Below, in pieces: positions 23,176 to 33,589 of a stretch of DNA of 64,000 nt. The position numbers were made by a program, and so were the translations under genes. The stretch lies in assembly GCA_944990035.1 (NCBI GenBank), contig CALYLX010000160.1:558001-622000 (forward strand), in the 5' to 3' direction. The notes under the pieces were generated by a model. That model saw only the letters and a program-made list of their open reading frames with translations. It did no database searches and had not been told where the DNA came from. Source of the DNA: Clitopilus passeckerianus. Lineage: Eukaryota > Basidiomycota > Agaricomycetes > Agaricales > Entolomataceae. How positions within the stretch are numbered: position 1 is the stretch's first letter; each line of letters begins with the position of its first letter.

Positions 23176-26100
23176 GCGCCCTCCTGAGCTTGCGAATCTG
23201 AAGCCCTTCGGCAGCTACTAGAACTGAAGCGACCCTAGCCAGCTCAACGAAGAAGTCGTCCTGGAATACTGCCGTTGTTATCGGTCATTGCAGGTATGGA
23301 GCATTGTGATTCTTCAGCAGTCCTGCGAGCTCAATCAGATCTCCCTCAGCAGTGTCTTGAGATTCGACTCATTTTTATGAACATTGTGTTCCTGCTTACC
23401 TCGACTTGGTCGAACCCGCCATGAGGCTACGCTTGACAGTTGTGAGCCGCCCCGGCAGCGTCAGCCTCTGCTGTGCTCCAGGCATTCAACACTCACCTAT
23501 CGCTTGAACACACCCGGACGACGACATCGCATGACTCCCATACTTGTCATGGTCCACGGTGCTTCTGTCCACCGTCCTTGGCGATACCATTCCGTCACCC
23601 CTTCCCGCCGTAGTCACTTCTTTCCATCACATCCGGCTCCTCTCTGCACCAGCCACCGCACCAGGACAAACCCATGATGTCGGTGCAAACCTTACCACCA
23701 GCCTGTTTAGCTTCTGAGTGCTTCACATTGAGCTCTATTCCAGTCAGCTCGTCCGTACCTACTGGTTACGCCCTCTCCTTCCCCCGCCCGGATGTCGTAA
23801 TTGCAAGGTTGCTCGTCGACGTCCACAGGAACCAGCCCCGATTGGATGAATGTGGCTGGATTTGTGTGCAGCGGTCTTCAAAGGAGATGGGTCTCACTCA
23901 CACTGCGAAGGGAGTTATCCTTAGTGTCGAAGCTAGAATAGGCTTTCAGTTGGCAGCAGCAACTATACGTGCACAGGGCTATCACCATAACCGAATCGCA
24001 TATAGCAGACTTTCGTATAAATCATTCTACTTACGTTTTGATGACCTTTCTTTTCGATTGAGGTTTAGTAGGGTATTGCGTATTAATGCTTATTTTTTTG
24101 AATCAACGGCCATTCGTACTTATACCAGTTCACAACCGTTTCCGATCTTACACCCTCCTTCCAGTCGAGAAAGACCTTAGTCATTCTTTCCTCAGGAGGT
24201 TAGGACCAACGTGCCGCTTTTGAGGGAATGTGGCGAAGGAGTGGACTCGAGAATGAATAAATTAGATCTAAATTTATAATATGGCCTGAATACGGAAAAG
24301 TTTATAGTAGATTAGAAGAGATTATACGGAGACGGAAACATAGCGTGCATCCTGTAAGAAGCTAGTCGAAAAGGTATAATCGGTGTATCCACGCTCGGAG
24401 CCTGGCAAATCCCCAGGTGTATAAAATGTGCCTCGATCATACTGATTGAGTTCGACGTTCTTCTGCAACCGGTATGGAAGATCAGGCTGCACGAATATTA
24501 GGTCACCATCTTTCAGCAGGGAGGAAGTAAGGTACTCACGTTTGCGATAAAACTTCTCCCGAATGCAATCAATTCGCCGTCTTCAGCTGCCTGGATAGCT
24601 GTCTCCCGTGTATAACCGCCCGCCGAGATGTAAGGCTTGGGTGCCCATATTTTCCGCAGAAAATCATTCGATCCATGTACCCCGGATTCTTCCTCACCGG
24701 CTCCTCCAAATCGAGGCTCAATGACGTGAAGGTAGGCTAAATTAGGTTGGCGGCGCTTAAGCTCGGAGACAAGATACGAAAACTGTGGAATAGGGTCAGC
24801 CATGCCCATTCCTATTGATTCGATGGTTAGTACCTATTGTTTCCTCAGAGGCAGATAGATGACTGGGCTGACCATTAGCGGTATTCCAAGGCGATAGCCT
24901 GACTGCAGTTCGTTCGGGATCTATGGCTTTCGCAACGGCATCCACGATTCTGAGAGCGAACCGGCTCCTGGCCTCAACGCTTCCGCCATACTCGTCCGTC
25001 CTCTGGTTGGTAACGTCTTGGAGGAATTGGTCGAGCAACGTTCCGTTTGCGGAGTGAATCTCAACGCCATCGAAACCTGCTTTCTTCACCCCATTAATTG
25101 CAGCCTGGACGTGCATGTCAAAATACTCCTCGATCTCTTTGGTGGTTAGGGGGCGTGGAGCCACGTTGGCTGCATCCTCAAGAGTGGAGGCGAGTGGAAC
25201 GGTCGAAGCTGGAATAGCTGAAGCTCCAACGACGTCGTATGGCGCACTTGGGTCCGGAGATAGAGCAGCAAGGAACGTGGGGTTTGCAAGCCGACCCACG
25301 GTGGCGATCTGTAGGAAGATGTAGGATCCGTTTCGGTGAACAGCATCCACGGCCTACGTGCCATTCAGTGATGCATTGGGCATACTACTGGAAAGGCAAC
25401 ATACCTCTTTCCAAACAGCTATCTGTTCCTCGCTCCATATTCCCGGAAAATTCGGAAGGCCATGGGCTCGAGGTGCGATAGCGGTCGCCTCTGAGATGAG
25501 AAGGGTGCCAGGTATCTTGCTTCGCTGAGTGTAGTATTCCTTGACAAGATCCTTCACTGGCACAGAGTCTACTGCGGTGGTTCTTAGTCGCGTAAGAGGA
25601 GCGAGTACGATCCGATGCTGGAGATCGAGATTGCCAAGTCTGAATGGCTGGAAGAGCTTCGGTGTGGCGGAAGGCATATCTAGATAGGCTGAAGGTAGCT
25701 GGTGTATTTTCTGAGCTCATCTTCGTAGGGTGGGCAGGCTTTTATACTGCGAGTCCGCTCATAGCGTAGTTGACCACTAGCCCGCCGCTGCTTACGGCTT
25801 ACAGGCTGAGCTGAAAGTTGGCTGATTGAGCAAGCAATGCGTTCTCAGCCGAGCAGGAGACACAGGCTCATCATGAGGGAGAAAGACGTCATAGGCCGAG
25901 CAAAGGACTTGATCCGCTTTTCTCTCAGGTTAGTAAGACGGCCTGATGATAGTTCAAACCCAAAGCTTAGAGATGCGGACTTGTGCGGACCACTGGAACA
26001 AGTCAATAGCTGACCAAAGGTGTCAGCACGCAAGCCGCAAGCGGGGCCAGTTGACCGTGACGGCGTTGAGCAATAACAAAAAACAAGTGATCCTTCCGCC

Positions 26101-26490
26101 GAACGCGGCGCTTCCAAGTTCGAGCCCGCATTGATATTACCATTTGGCGAAGCGGAGTACGGTACTACATGCTACGAAAGCAGTATCGTAGGAGCAAAGA
26201 GCGAAATAATGTGAAATGGGGCCCAATGAAGTCAGGTCACAGTACAGCGGTTTTTCCTAACAAGAATGTACTTCAGGTGACGATGAAAGGCTACGTGTGA
26301 CATGGGAGCATAGAACTCGTTTGTGACTTCCAAAGAGCCAAATGTGGCCATGATAGGACGTCTGGAGAGGGCATACCAATTGTTGAAGGTGGGAAGGTGC
26401 GTTAACTCGTGTGCTGAGAACTTGTCCTGTCATGCGTTGCGTTAGTGCCGGTACGTCGTACAGTAGCTTCCGCCTCCCGTAACGAAACGG
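23176..26490. repeat. Tandem segmental duplication, unit 2 (with OYE gene 2)
   Basis: Second unit of the duplication described for 19712-23175, in direct orientation. It contains decayed module 2 and 3 DNA (23176-24180), OYE gene 2 and a 5' flank with the shared TGAGCAAGCA, GTTCTCAGC, GCAGGAGACAC and GTAAGACGGCC(C/T)GA segments. The unit ends shortly before the membrane-protein gene at 26570. Confidence 0.85.
24322..25677 (-). CDS. Old Yellow Enzyme-family FMN ene-reductase 2
   Basis: Paralogue of the gene at 21014-22361. Its exons (25405-25677, 24873-25353, 24540-24811, 24322-24486) have exactly the same lengths, 273, 481, 272 and 165 nt, and again give 396 residues. Introns are 51, 61 and 53 nt; the second begins with GTCAGC, a weaker donor than the GTAAGC in the twin, but contains a good TACTAAC branch site. 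His191, Asn194 and Arg243 are kept, and the usual Tyr196 is again Thr. The proteins differ mainly in the loop at about residues 139-158 and at the C-terminal tail. Same predicted reaction: flavin-dependent reduction of activated alkenes, substrate unknown. Conserved exons inside heavily diverged non-coding flanks indicate selection on both copies. Confidence 0.93.
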
Positions 26491-26569
26491 CCGAGGAGCT
26501 TGGCGCTATTTCTTGAGCTCTGTAACAACGTCAGCATCCAAGAAATGAACTCTTCGGATTCCAGAAGAC

Positions 26570-27739
26570 TCACTTCTCTACATCTCCGCCCTCCTCCTTT
26601 GTTTCCACGTTATTGATGATCTTAACAGGCCCCTTCACCAGAACCCTCACAAGCTTCGCGAGATCCCATGCCAACATTCCCAAAGACATTAGCGCTGTAA
26701 TCAACGCCAACGTCTGTCCATAACTCCAGCTTCCTTCTGGATCGCCTTCCACAACGTCCTGATTCAGCCGTATGGTCTGTTCCGTGGAATAGATGTAGAA
26801 GGCCATAGGGAGAATGTACGCTCCTCCGCCCAATCCACCGAGGCAGAGGACGATGCAAATAGTAGGCCAAGGCGGTGGCGCCATCATGCCCCACATAGCC
26901 AGAGGAAGGAGCGGGATGGAAGTTACTATCCCAACAGCGACACACAACAGTGTGGCTGCAATGGGCGCAGTCAAGGGGAACACGAGAAGAGAGTTGTAAG
27001 CCAGGAAGAAATCGCGAATGTGTTTGTTGTGGCTGTTGAGAGGGACGAAGAACCAGTACATGGTTTGAGTAATGCAATCTGATCCTTCGGCGTAGCGCTC
27101 GAAGTGACTTTGGTTGGACCAAAACCACAGTCCAAATCCGCCGGCTAAACTTGCATGAACGACGAAATGGATGGATCCGAGGAGACCGCGCATGAAAAAG
27201 TTTTTGATGACGGCCCCTAGGGCAGCTGAACGACTCGAGCTCGTCGAGTTCGTATCGGAGTCTCTGCTGGTAGTAGAGGCCGAATCAGAGGCCATGTCGT
27301 CAATCATGACGGTCAAGACATCCATTTCTGGTGACTCGGATGTGAACGCAATAACGAGCCATACGAAGAGTGAACTGAGGCTGTTCAGCTGAGCGAGGTT
27401 CAGCGTCACTAATCCATGATAGACCGTCAATCCCTCTTCACTGTATGCCAGGACGATAGCGGATATCAAGACGGATGTTGATGCCACGGAGAGACCATTA
27501 CGAAGTCCCACAAGCGTGGATCTCAGGTCGGGAAGGAGAGAGGAGATATCGAGTCGTCGAAGGCCTGGTGCTATTGGTACGTCCCCATCTTCCTTGCTCA
27601 GCCGAGAGAACATGTCCATAAAGCGGTAGGTGATGGCGAGTAGGGTGACGATAAAGGCGGTACTAGCTTGCATGTATGTTGCTACACGGATGCCGACGCC
27701 TGCGATATCCGAGTTCGAAGGTATTCGACAAACATCCAT
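26570..27739 (-). CDS. Multi-pass membrane protein, family copy 1 (function unknown)
   Basis: Intronless frame of 389 residues starting at a real ATG. It opens with CRIPSNSDIAGVGIR, followed by about seven hydrophobic segments, roughly at residues 18-37, 83-100, 108-130, 188-210, 245-288 (long enough for two), 293-318 and 338-362. A Ser/Thr-rich hydrophilic loop lies at about 150-175. The C-terminal block SWSYGQTLALI precedes the last helix, and a charged lysine/glutamate tail follows. Two further members occur in this window (33590-35475 and 41571-42800), sharing the N-terminal C-x-(I)PSNPDISGIGV motif and the C-terminal (W/G)-x-(F/Y)GQ-x-LA motif. I know the pattern as typical of basidiomycete hypothetical proteins, but no function is established to my knowledge. 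There is no signal peptide; the first helix probably acts as the membrane anchor. Confidence 0.8.
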   Translation of the reverse strand: MDVCRIPSNSDIAGVGIRVATYMQASTAFIVTLLAITYRFMDMFSRLSKEDGDVPIAPGLRRLDISSLLPDLRSTLVGLRNGLSVASTSVLISAIVLAYSEEGLTVYHGLVTLNLAQLNSLSSLFVWLVIAFTSESPEMDVLTVMIDDMASDSASTTSRDSDTNSTSSSRSAALGAVIKNFFMRGLLGSIHFVVHASLAGGFGLWFWSNQSHFERYAEGSDCITQTMYWFFVPLNSHNKHIRDFFLAYNSLLVFPLTAPIAATLLCVAVGIVTSIPLLPLAMWGMMAPPPWPTICIVLCLGGLGGGAYILPMAFYIYSTEQTIRLNQDVVEGDPEGSWSYGQTLALITALMSLGMLAWDLAKLVRVLVKGPVKIINNVETKEEGGDVEK

Positions 27740-28311
27740 GAGGGAAGAGCACTAGCGGAATGGTAAGTTGTCCAGGAACGAGGGAAAGGGCATGAAGCAC
27801 TCATTAGAGCGCCTGCGATGCTCCTTAAGATAGGAAGAAAAGGGTTGAGGCGTTTCAAGTTGGACATGTTGCGCACATCAAACTCGTGGCACAGCAATTC
27901 AGGGCCTTGAGCGATTTCCTGGGTCCTTATCTCTTTTAGGTGGGACCCTTGATCTGGTTGAGACTGGTGGGTAGCTTGAATTGGCGACCAGAGTAGGGCA
28001 AGATTGCGGGGTACAGGGTGCGACTCATAGCAAGCTAGGTTCCATAGATTCTGCAGACCAGGCGGCCATAGTCTTTCGAGAAATCGAGCTTTATCGCCTC
28101 CAGAGTTCGGAGGGCTGATCAGACGAAGTGAAATTCCTGAACATGCCATCATATGGGAACTAGGGCCAAGGCGGAAATAGATTCAGGTATCTAGAAAACA
28201 AAAAGCATTGCTACATTTGCCTCTGATACTGTGCATGATCGCGTATGTGAGCGCTGATATCATGTAGCCGAAAAGAGCACGAAGAGCTCGCCGGAGAGAG
28301 CGGAGGTTTGT
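27740..28311. other. Intergenic, 5' of membrane gene 1
   Basis: Nothing recognisable. The minus frame running upstream from the membrane gene (to 28152) is in a different frame and shows no domain. Confidence 0.4.
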
Positions 28312-28860
28312 GCTTAGTCATTGGCTTGCCCTCTTCTTTTGACCCTCATGTTGTCTTCGTCGTCTGCCCGTCCAGTTCCTGCCTTCAAGCTCACACTTTG
28401 GCAGACGAAACTACTGCCTGATTACAGAGGGAAAGGAAAACTAGTCGTATCGAAAATCCAGAACAATCCCTGATATCAACCGCCTGAACGGCTGCCTACG
28501 TCCGGTAGTAGGAGGCTTCGCTGCTCAGAATTTTAAATGGGTGCATCAGCATTGGTATGTCTTCTAGTGCTTAGCTCCCTCATTCTCGTGCTGACTTTCC
28601 TTCACAGCACCATGAACCACAAATCCAGCGTCAAATTCCAAATCTCAAGGTGCCGTGACCCAAGCAAAGGTAGGACTCCCTTCGTTGCACCTGCATCACC
28701 AACCTAACTCACCTGGTATATAGGTACTACAAGAAGTGTATCAGGCCCTCCGTAACTGACGCCTCCTACGAGATTTGTGTCGGAACTCTCACCAGCAAGC
28801 AGTGGAAAGTCTTCACAAAGCGCGAAGCTCGAACCTGGTCACTGCAGGATGAACGTTGAT
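28312..28860 (+). repeat. Decayed gene-family module 1, copy c
   Basis: Begins with GTGCTTAGTCATTGGCTTGC and carries the same ordered blocks as 14770 and 16797, including GGGTGCATCAGCATTGGTA and a GGTATATAGG acceptor-like site. It ends in a stretch translated as ASYEICVGTLTSKQ, which aligns with SYELGLGTLTNN in copy a. Confidence 0.6.
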
Positions 28861-29239
28861 TCATCTTCCCCATACACCCTCTCCCACCAGCCTCATCATT
28901 GCTACCTGTTACTACCCCATCTGACCACGACGGCGTGGTCGCCATTTCCGTATCATATGTTCGTCTGCAGCGGCTTCGCCCACGTTCTTGGCATTCCTAT
29001 GCCTCAGCAGCCTCAAACACACGCCTTGAGGAGTCGCACCGTACGACCCTCGCCGAGAGTGGATTTTCGGGAGCCTGTGCCTCCAGCGAGGCCAACATCG
29101 CTTTCCCGTCTGATGCTGCCTTCGCTCTTCTTGGCCCACCAGCTTCGCAAATCGCCAACTAGCCAGCTCGTAGACCAACAACGCCAAGGGCGCTACACAT
29201 CTCGGAACACCGCTGAACTTCTTAACAAGAGAGCAGCTT

Positions 29240-30040
29240 TTGGACGCCGCATGCTTCCCCAGCTTCAAGCTTCCACTGCCAATCCTGGCGTCCTCGACCT
29301 GAACATCCTTGGTTGTTCATCAACTGCAGAAACCTGGGATCCGGCGTCATGGCCTACAACAAACGGTCGTGTGGCTGCATCAGTATCACGACTAGAATTG
29401 GAGCCATCAACTCGCCCCCTCTTCCCTCATTCAACACCTAGCAGTTCTTGTCGTTGGGGATCCGAAGCTCAAGAGACCACAAGAGCTGGCATTATCGGCG
29501 ACCGATTTTGATGCCGATAAACCCGACTTGACCAATTGGGAAAGCCGACGCCGGCAACCCAATTCATGGCCGGTTGAAGAACCTGCAATTCCGTCTGCTC
29601 TTCAACTCTTTTGCCTAGGCACGAGCTCAGACGCTTTCATACGTCGACCAAACTATCAGGAACAGGTCAAGAACACTCACAGCTCTTCCCCGAGTAGGAG
29701 TTCTGCTTCATGCGAGCCGACGCAGGGTTCATGGGACATCGCGCTGAATTTCGCCATGGTTGTCAACTATTGCAGGTATGGAATGTTTTTGTTCTTTGTT
29801 AGAACTGCGAATTCACTCTGTGCTCCTGCAGCAGTACCTTGGGACTCTATCCAACGACTACCTAACGACGTGAGAATGTGGACCCTCCCACCTCAATTCT
29901 TGGCCAGCCCTACTAGGAAGCCCAAACTTTACCATCACAGGACATTCCGGCAGCATCAGCCTCTTATCTGAACCTGCCGTTAAACGCACACCTGCGCTCA
30001 AAGACAGGTGGGCGAAAATGTAGCGTCGCCGTCGTAGGTC
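29240..30040 (+). repeat. Decayed gene-family module 2, copy c
   Basis: Aligns with 18230-19110 and 19140-20060: AACCTGGGATCCGGCGTC, TACAACAAACGGTC, GCCGATAAACCCGA, and the late TTGCAGGTATGGAATG motif. It is more diverged than copies a and b. Plus frames at 28777-29511 and 29528-29971 cross it but are not conserved with the other copies and start at non-ATG or arbitrary positions. Confidence 0.55.
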
Positions 30041-30049
30041 TGGTGACAA

Positions 30050-30560
30050 TTTGTCATGATCCACCATCCCCGCCATTTGCCTTCACACCGCCCTTGGTCC
30101 CTATACCCTTCTATCGCCAACCAGCTCCCCTCAGCGCTAGCCTGCCGCTTGCTCATTCCCGTACCTTCCGACCGAATCTCAGCCAGACTTATCTGCACAG
30201 CCACCGAACCAAGATATCCAATCATCTCGGTGCAACCCGTACAACCAGACTTTTCAGCTTCCGAATGCCTCACGTCCAGCTCTGTTTCAGCCAGGTCACT
30301 CGTACCTACCAGCGATATTCACTCCTTCCTCAACCTCGTTTTCGTAATCGCAAGGCTGCTCGCGGACCTATACGGGACTTCGCCTGGATTGGGTGGCCGG
30401 ATTCGTGCACAGGGAGCCTAGGAGCCTACGGGACTCTGGACACCTCATTCACGCTACGATGGAGAGGGTTCATCAGTCCCGATGCTAGAATAGGCTACTA
30501 CTGCGATGGCAGCAACTATACTGCCCATGAAGCTGTCAGTTATTTCATACCAACCTTTTG
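30050..30560 (+). repeat. Decayed gene-family module 3, copy c
   Basis: Looser copy of 20090-20800. It shares the ATG(A/G)TCCAC start, CGTACCTACC-like segment, CGCAAGGCTGCTCG, and GATGCTAGAATAGGC block. The copies differ in frame and stop position. Confidence 0.5.
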
Positions 30561-30976
30561 ATACCACATTCGCAGGCGTATCGTTTCATCCAGTCCATTC
30601 AGTTTAACACAATCTCGATTTTGACACATCAATTTAATGTCGCGCATTGTTAGATTTAAAGGACTTTTGTAACCTGTACTGTACCTATACGCCCTTCCTA
30701 TCTGACACGGTTGTTATGCGTCCAAAAAGACACCAGAGCGAAGGAAAGCTGGCCTATCCTCTCACTATGGGGTTTACTCATGAAAGAAAACTGATAGATT
30801 GAAAGGTGATAAATATTTGATTCCTCAGTCTCCAGCATGGTCGAGGTTACCACAGACCCGGGCAAGCACCAGCAAGCATTCACGACAATGGAAAACACGT
30901 CCGTAAGCAGGCGCTCGCAGGCAAGACAATGCCATCTAAGTATTGGTGTATTTAGATACAGAGGGTTATTAGCATT

Positions 30977-32429
30977 TCACGTGCGAGCCTTCAGAGCGGC
31001 AGCATGTGTCGTCAGCAGGGCGTAAATATCGGTGCCAGGGTAGATCGACAAGGGGTCAGTGAAGATATCACCAATGGAAAGGTGGGATACGATTCCCCTG
31101 AAGGTATCGAACCCCAGTTAGCGAGTGGTCTCATCGTGTACGAATTCTGTACAGAATAACCCACCAGACAAGGTCACCCGTCAAACCCGACGAAACGACA
31201 GCGTCGAGCCAAGCAGTATAAACCGCAACCTGATCCTGAGTTACACCAAACTCCTCGACGATGACGGGCTTGTTTGCTTTCTTCATTGACGCGGCATGGT
31301 CTACGATCCACTGAACTCCAAACTTTTCAGCATCAGCATCCCCAGTATACGGATAGCACTGAAAGAGAGTTACGACCTGGGATATACCACCCAGCCAGAA
31401 ACACTCACATGGAAGGTACCGAAATCAATAGAAGGGATGGCCAAGTTGGCGTCGAAGTCAATACCCTCCGATCCTTGGTAAGGGTACCTTGGATCACCGG
31501 GCTGGTTATAGAAACCTTCATCACCAAGAGCGACAAGATGGTTAGAGTCGATAGACTTGATGTACGCAGATAGCTCCGTTGCCCAGGCCGTGACCGTTTC
31601 CCGCGTGCATGTTCCAGTAGTGTTCCTGTTATCTATCTGAGTATCTGCCTCAACTGCGAGCTTAAATCTGGACTTACCCGGTGGTACCCCTACACCTCGG
31701 CTCATTCGAGAGTTCCCAAGCCATGATGGTAGGCTCATTAACATAGCGTTCGATGAAGGCCTTGATGTAGTTTTTAAACGTAGCCTTGACGGTGGCATCA
31801 GTGTAGAAGAGATCGTGATTGGTCGAATTTAGGAGCTGATTGACATAGACATCCATTCCACCATAATCGGCCCAGTTGTTGGTGCTAAGTGGAGTGTAAG
31901 CGAGGTAGGGGCGATACATTGCCAGAACATACAGCGCAACGATTAAGCGGAGATCATTGGCTTTCGCTGCAGCAACGACTCTGTCGAAGTTTTGGAGACC
32001 GTCAGGGCCTGTGTTGACGGTGGGCACGCCATTTGACCAGCTTTGATAATAGGGAGCCCAAGGGTTGCCGACGAGTTCGTTGTAGCCCCTGAGAAGTATA
32101 TAAGAACAATACTCTTGGCTTCATCAGATACATACCAGGTCCGGACTACAGTACCCCCCGCATTTGCAACATCCTGAAACGTCAAGTTCATGTCAGCATC
32201 TGAGAGCCCTGCTAGGCCGACCCAGTAGGAGTTGGACCTGCCTGGAAGGTCAGGTTGCCTCACAGAGTTTACGAAGAGCAAAGTACCCAATGGGTGTGAA
32301 TTTAGACCCATCGAGGGTGAACTGCGTTCCGGATGTCTTCACGAATCCCGTCGAAGCAGGGAGTGGTGTTGGCGAAGGTGCTGAGGAGACAGCAATGACG
32401 AGTGAGACAAGACTAAGTAACGTTAGCAT
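30977..32429 (-). CDS. Secreted GH5 endo-beta-1,4-mannanase (GH5_7-like)
   Basis: Six exons (32287-32429, 32136-32237, 31678-32088, 31409-31625, 31165-31358, 30977-31097) joined by GT-AG introns of 45-67 nt encode 395 residues. The ATG at 32429 opens a signal peptide with a hydrophobic core, MLTLLSLVSLVIAVSSAP, so the enzyme is exported. Family landmarks: PIGSNSYWVGL, NGGTVVRTW-like GGTVVRTWG, WELSNEPRCRG with the acid/base Glu in NEP, GTFHCYP, and VIVEEFG with the nucleophile Glu. The C-terminus ends in THAAALKAR, as in many fungal members. Family enzymes cut the beta-1,4-mannan backbone of plant mannans; the substrate here is inferred. There is no carbohydrate-binding module, which many basidiomycete relatives have at the N-terminus. 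Both catalytic Glu residues and all splice phases are intact. Confidence 0.92.
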
Positions 32430-33589
32430 CTTGGATATGGTTTCCTCCAAGAAGATGAAGGCCCAGCCTGTTAAGTAGTGAGACCTCGTGCAGTCTGATC
32501 GGATTACGCTCGTGTACTGTCCGGGAGCAAATGATAATGTGCGAAGTATCTCCGTCATGAGATCCCGGCCGTCGGGTCTGCTAAGTGGTGAGTATCGACA
32601 GCATTGCATGGAGGCGAAGTGATTCTAGACCGTTGCCTTGTCATCATTTTGGTCACCACGTCGAGCTCGGAAAAATTGAAAGTCACCTGGGTGGAGCTGT
32701 ACATGCATTCGCATGTCTAACAGCTCAGCATTCGCTTTAATGGGGCATAAGAATATCAGAGATCATCTAGCAGGTGGAGGGGTCACCAGTTCGCCCCTCC
32801 TTTTCTTGGTTGCTTCCTCGATCTCTCATTTTCTTCTGAAAATCATCCGGCTAACCGTGCCATGGGAGATGGTGTCGGCCTACAGCAGCTATAAGTAGCT
32901 TTCTGAGAGCTTCGGTAGGTGTAGGTGTCAGATTCAGTCGTAGTCCCCGAATCTGGTTGCGAGAGGGGACGCAGCGGCAAGTGTCGGGTTCCAGTGTAGA
33001 TTTCCACTGAAGAACAAAGCATGATTATGAAGACTTGGTGAATGGAGATCGAGACCGTCAGCAGTAGCATCTGTAATTTGTTCATCTGCCTCAGGATTCA
33101 TTTTGTCATCCCAGCTAGGATTCGCACGGAGAGAGGGATTGCTAGTAACCTCCCGATGATGTGTGACATTGGGTCACACGCGTGATCCATCGTCTACATC
33201 CTTGGAATCAGCCCAGTTCTTCACCCGGCCACAGATAGGCCTTTCATTTCACAATCCATTACTGAGCTAACTTCACAGAATTGCAGGATACTGCAGGAAT
33301 GACCTCTAGGAACCCGAAGGACTCTCCTCAAAGATATCACCAAGCATGAAAAGCAGCTTTGAGGGACGAGCCAACGAGCACCTTGGCGTTTGAGACCTAG
33401 GCGCAGGAGCAGGGTTTCAAGGAGCGATAAATGAGTATCCGGATAATTCACAGCTTTCATAGACTCCACTTGAGACCTACCCTGGCCCTTGTTGGGGTAT
33501 GGCGCGTGGCCCTACCCACCGGCAGCTGACGCATGATACATGATGATTGCAGAGGGGAGGTCATGATGTTACACCAATATTTATGATTT
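32430..33589. other. Intergenic with one exon-like frame and a repeat fragment
   Basis: A minus frame at about 32945-33170 stays open for some 70 codons without a proper gene model; its C-terminal part reads FFSGNLHWNPTLAA before a stop. No family recognised. At 33220-33420 a fragment aligns with 38990-39160: GGCCTTTCATTTCAC(A/G), CCATTAC(T/C)G(A/G)GCTAAC, TTGCAGGATACTGCAGGA, and CACC-(A/G)-ATCATGAAAAGCAGC. This is part of the decayed family found elsewhere. Confidence 0.45.

Noticed and set aside
28777..29511. 244-codon plus frame
   Set aside because: It crosses decayed module copies and is not conserved in the corresponding copies at 14.8 and 16.8 kb. Its serine/proline-rich translation looks like a chance frame in C-rich DNA.
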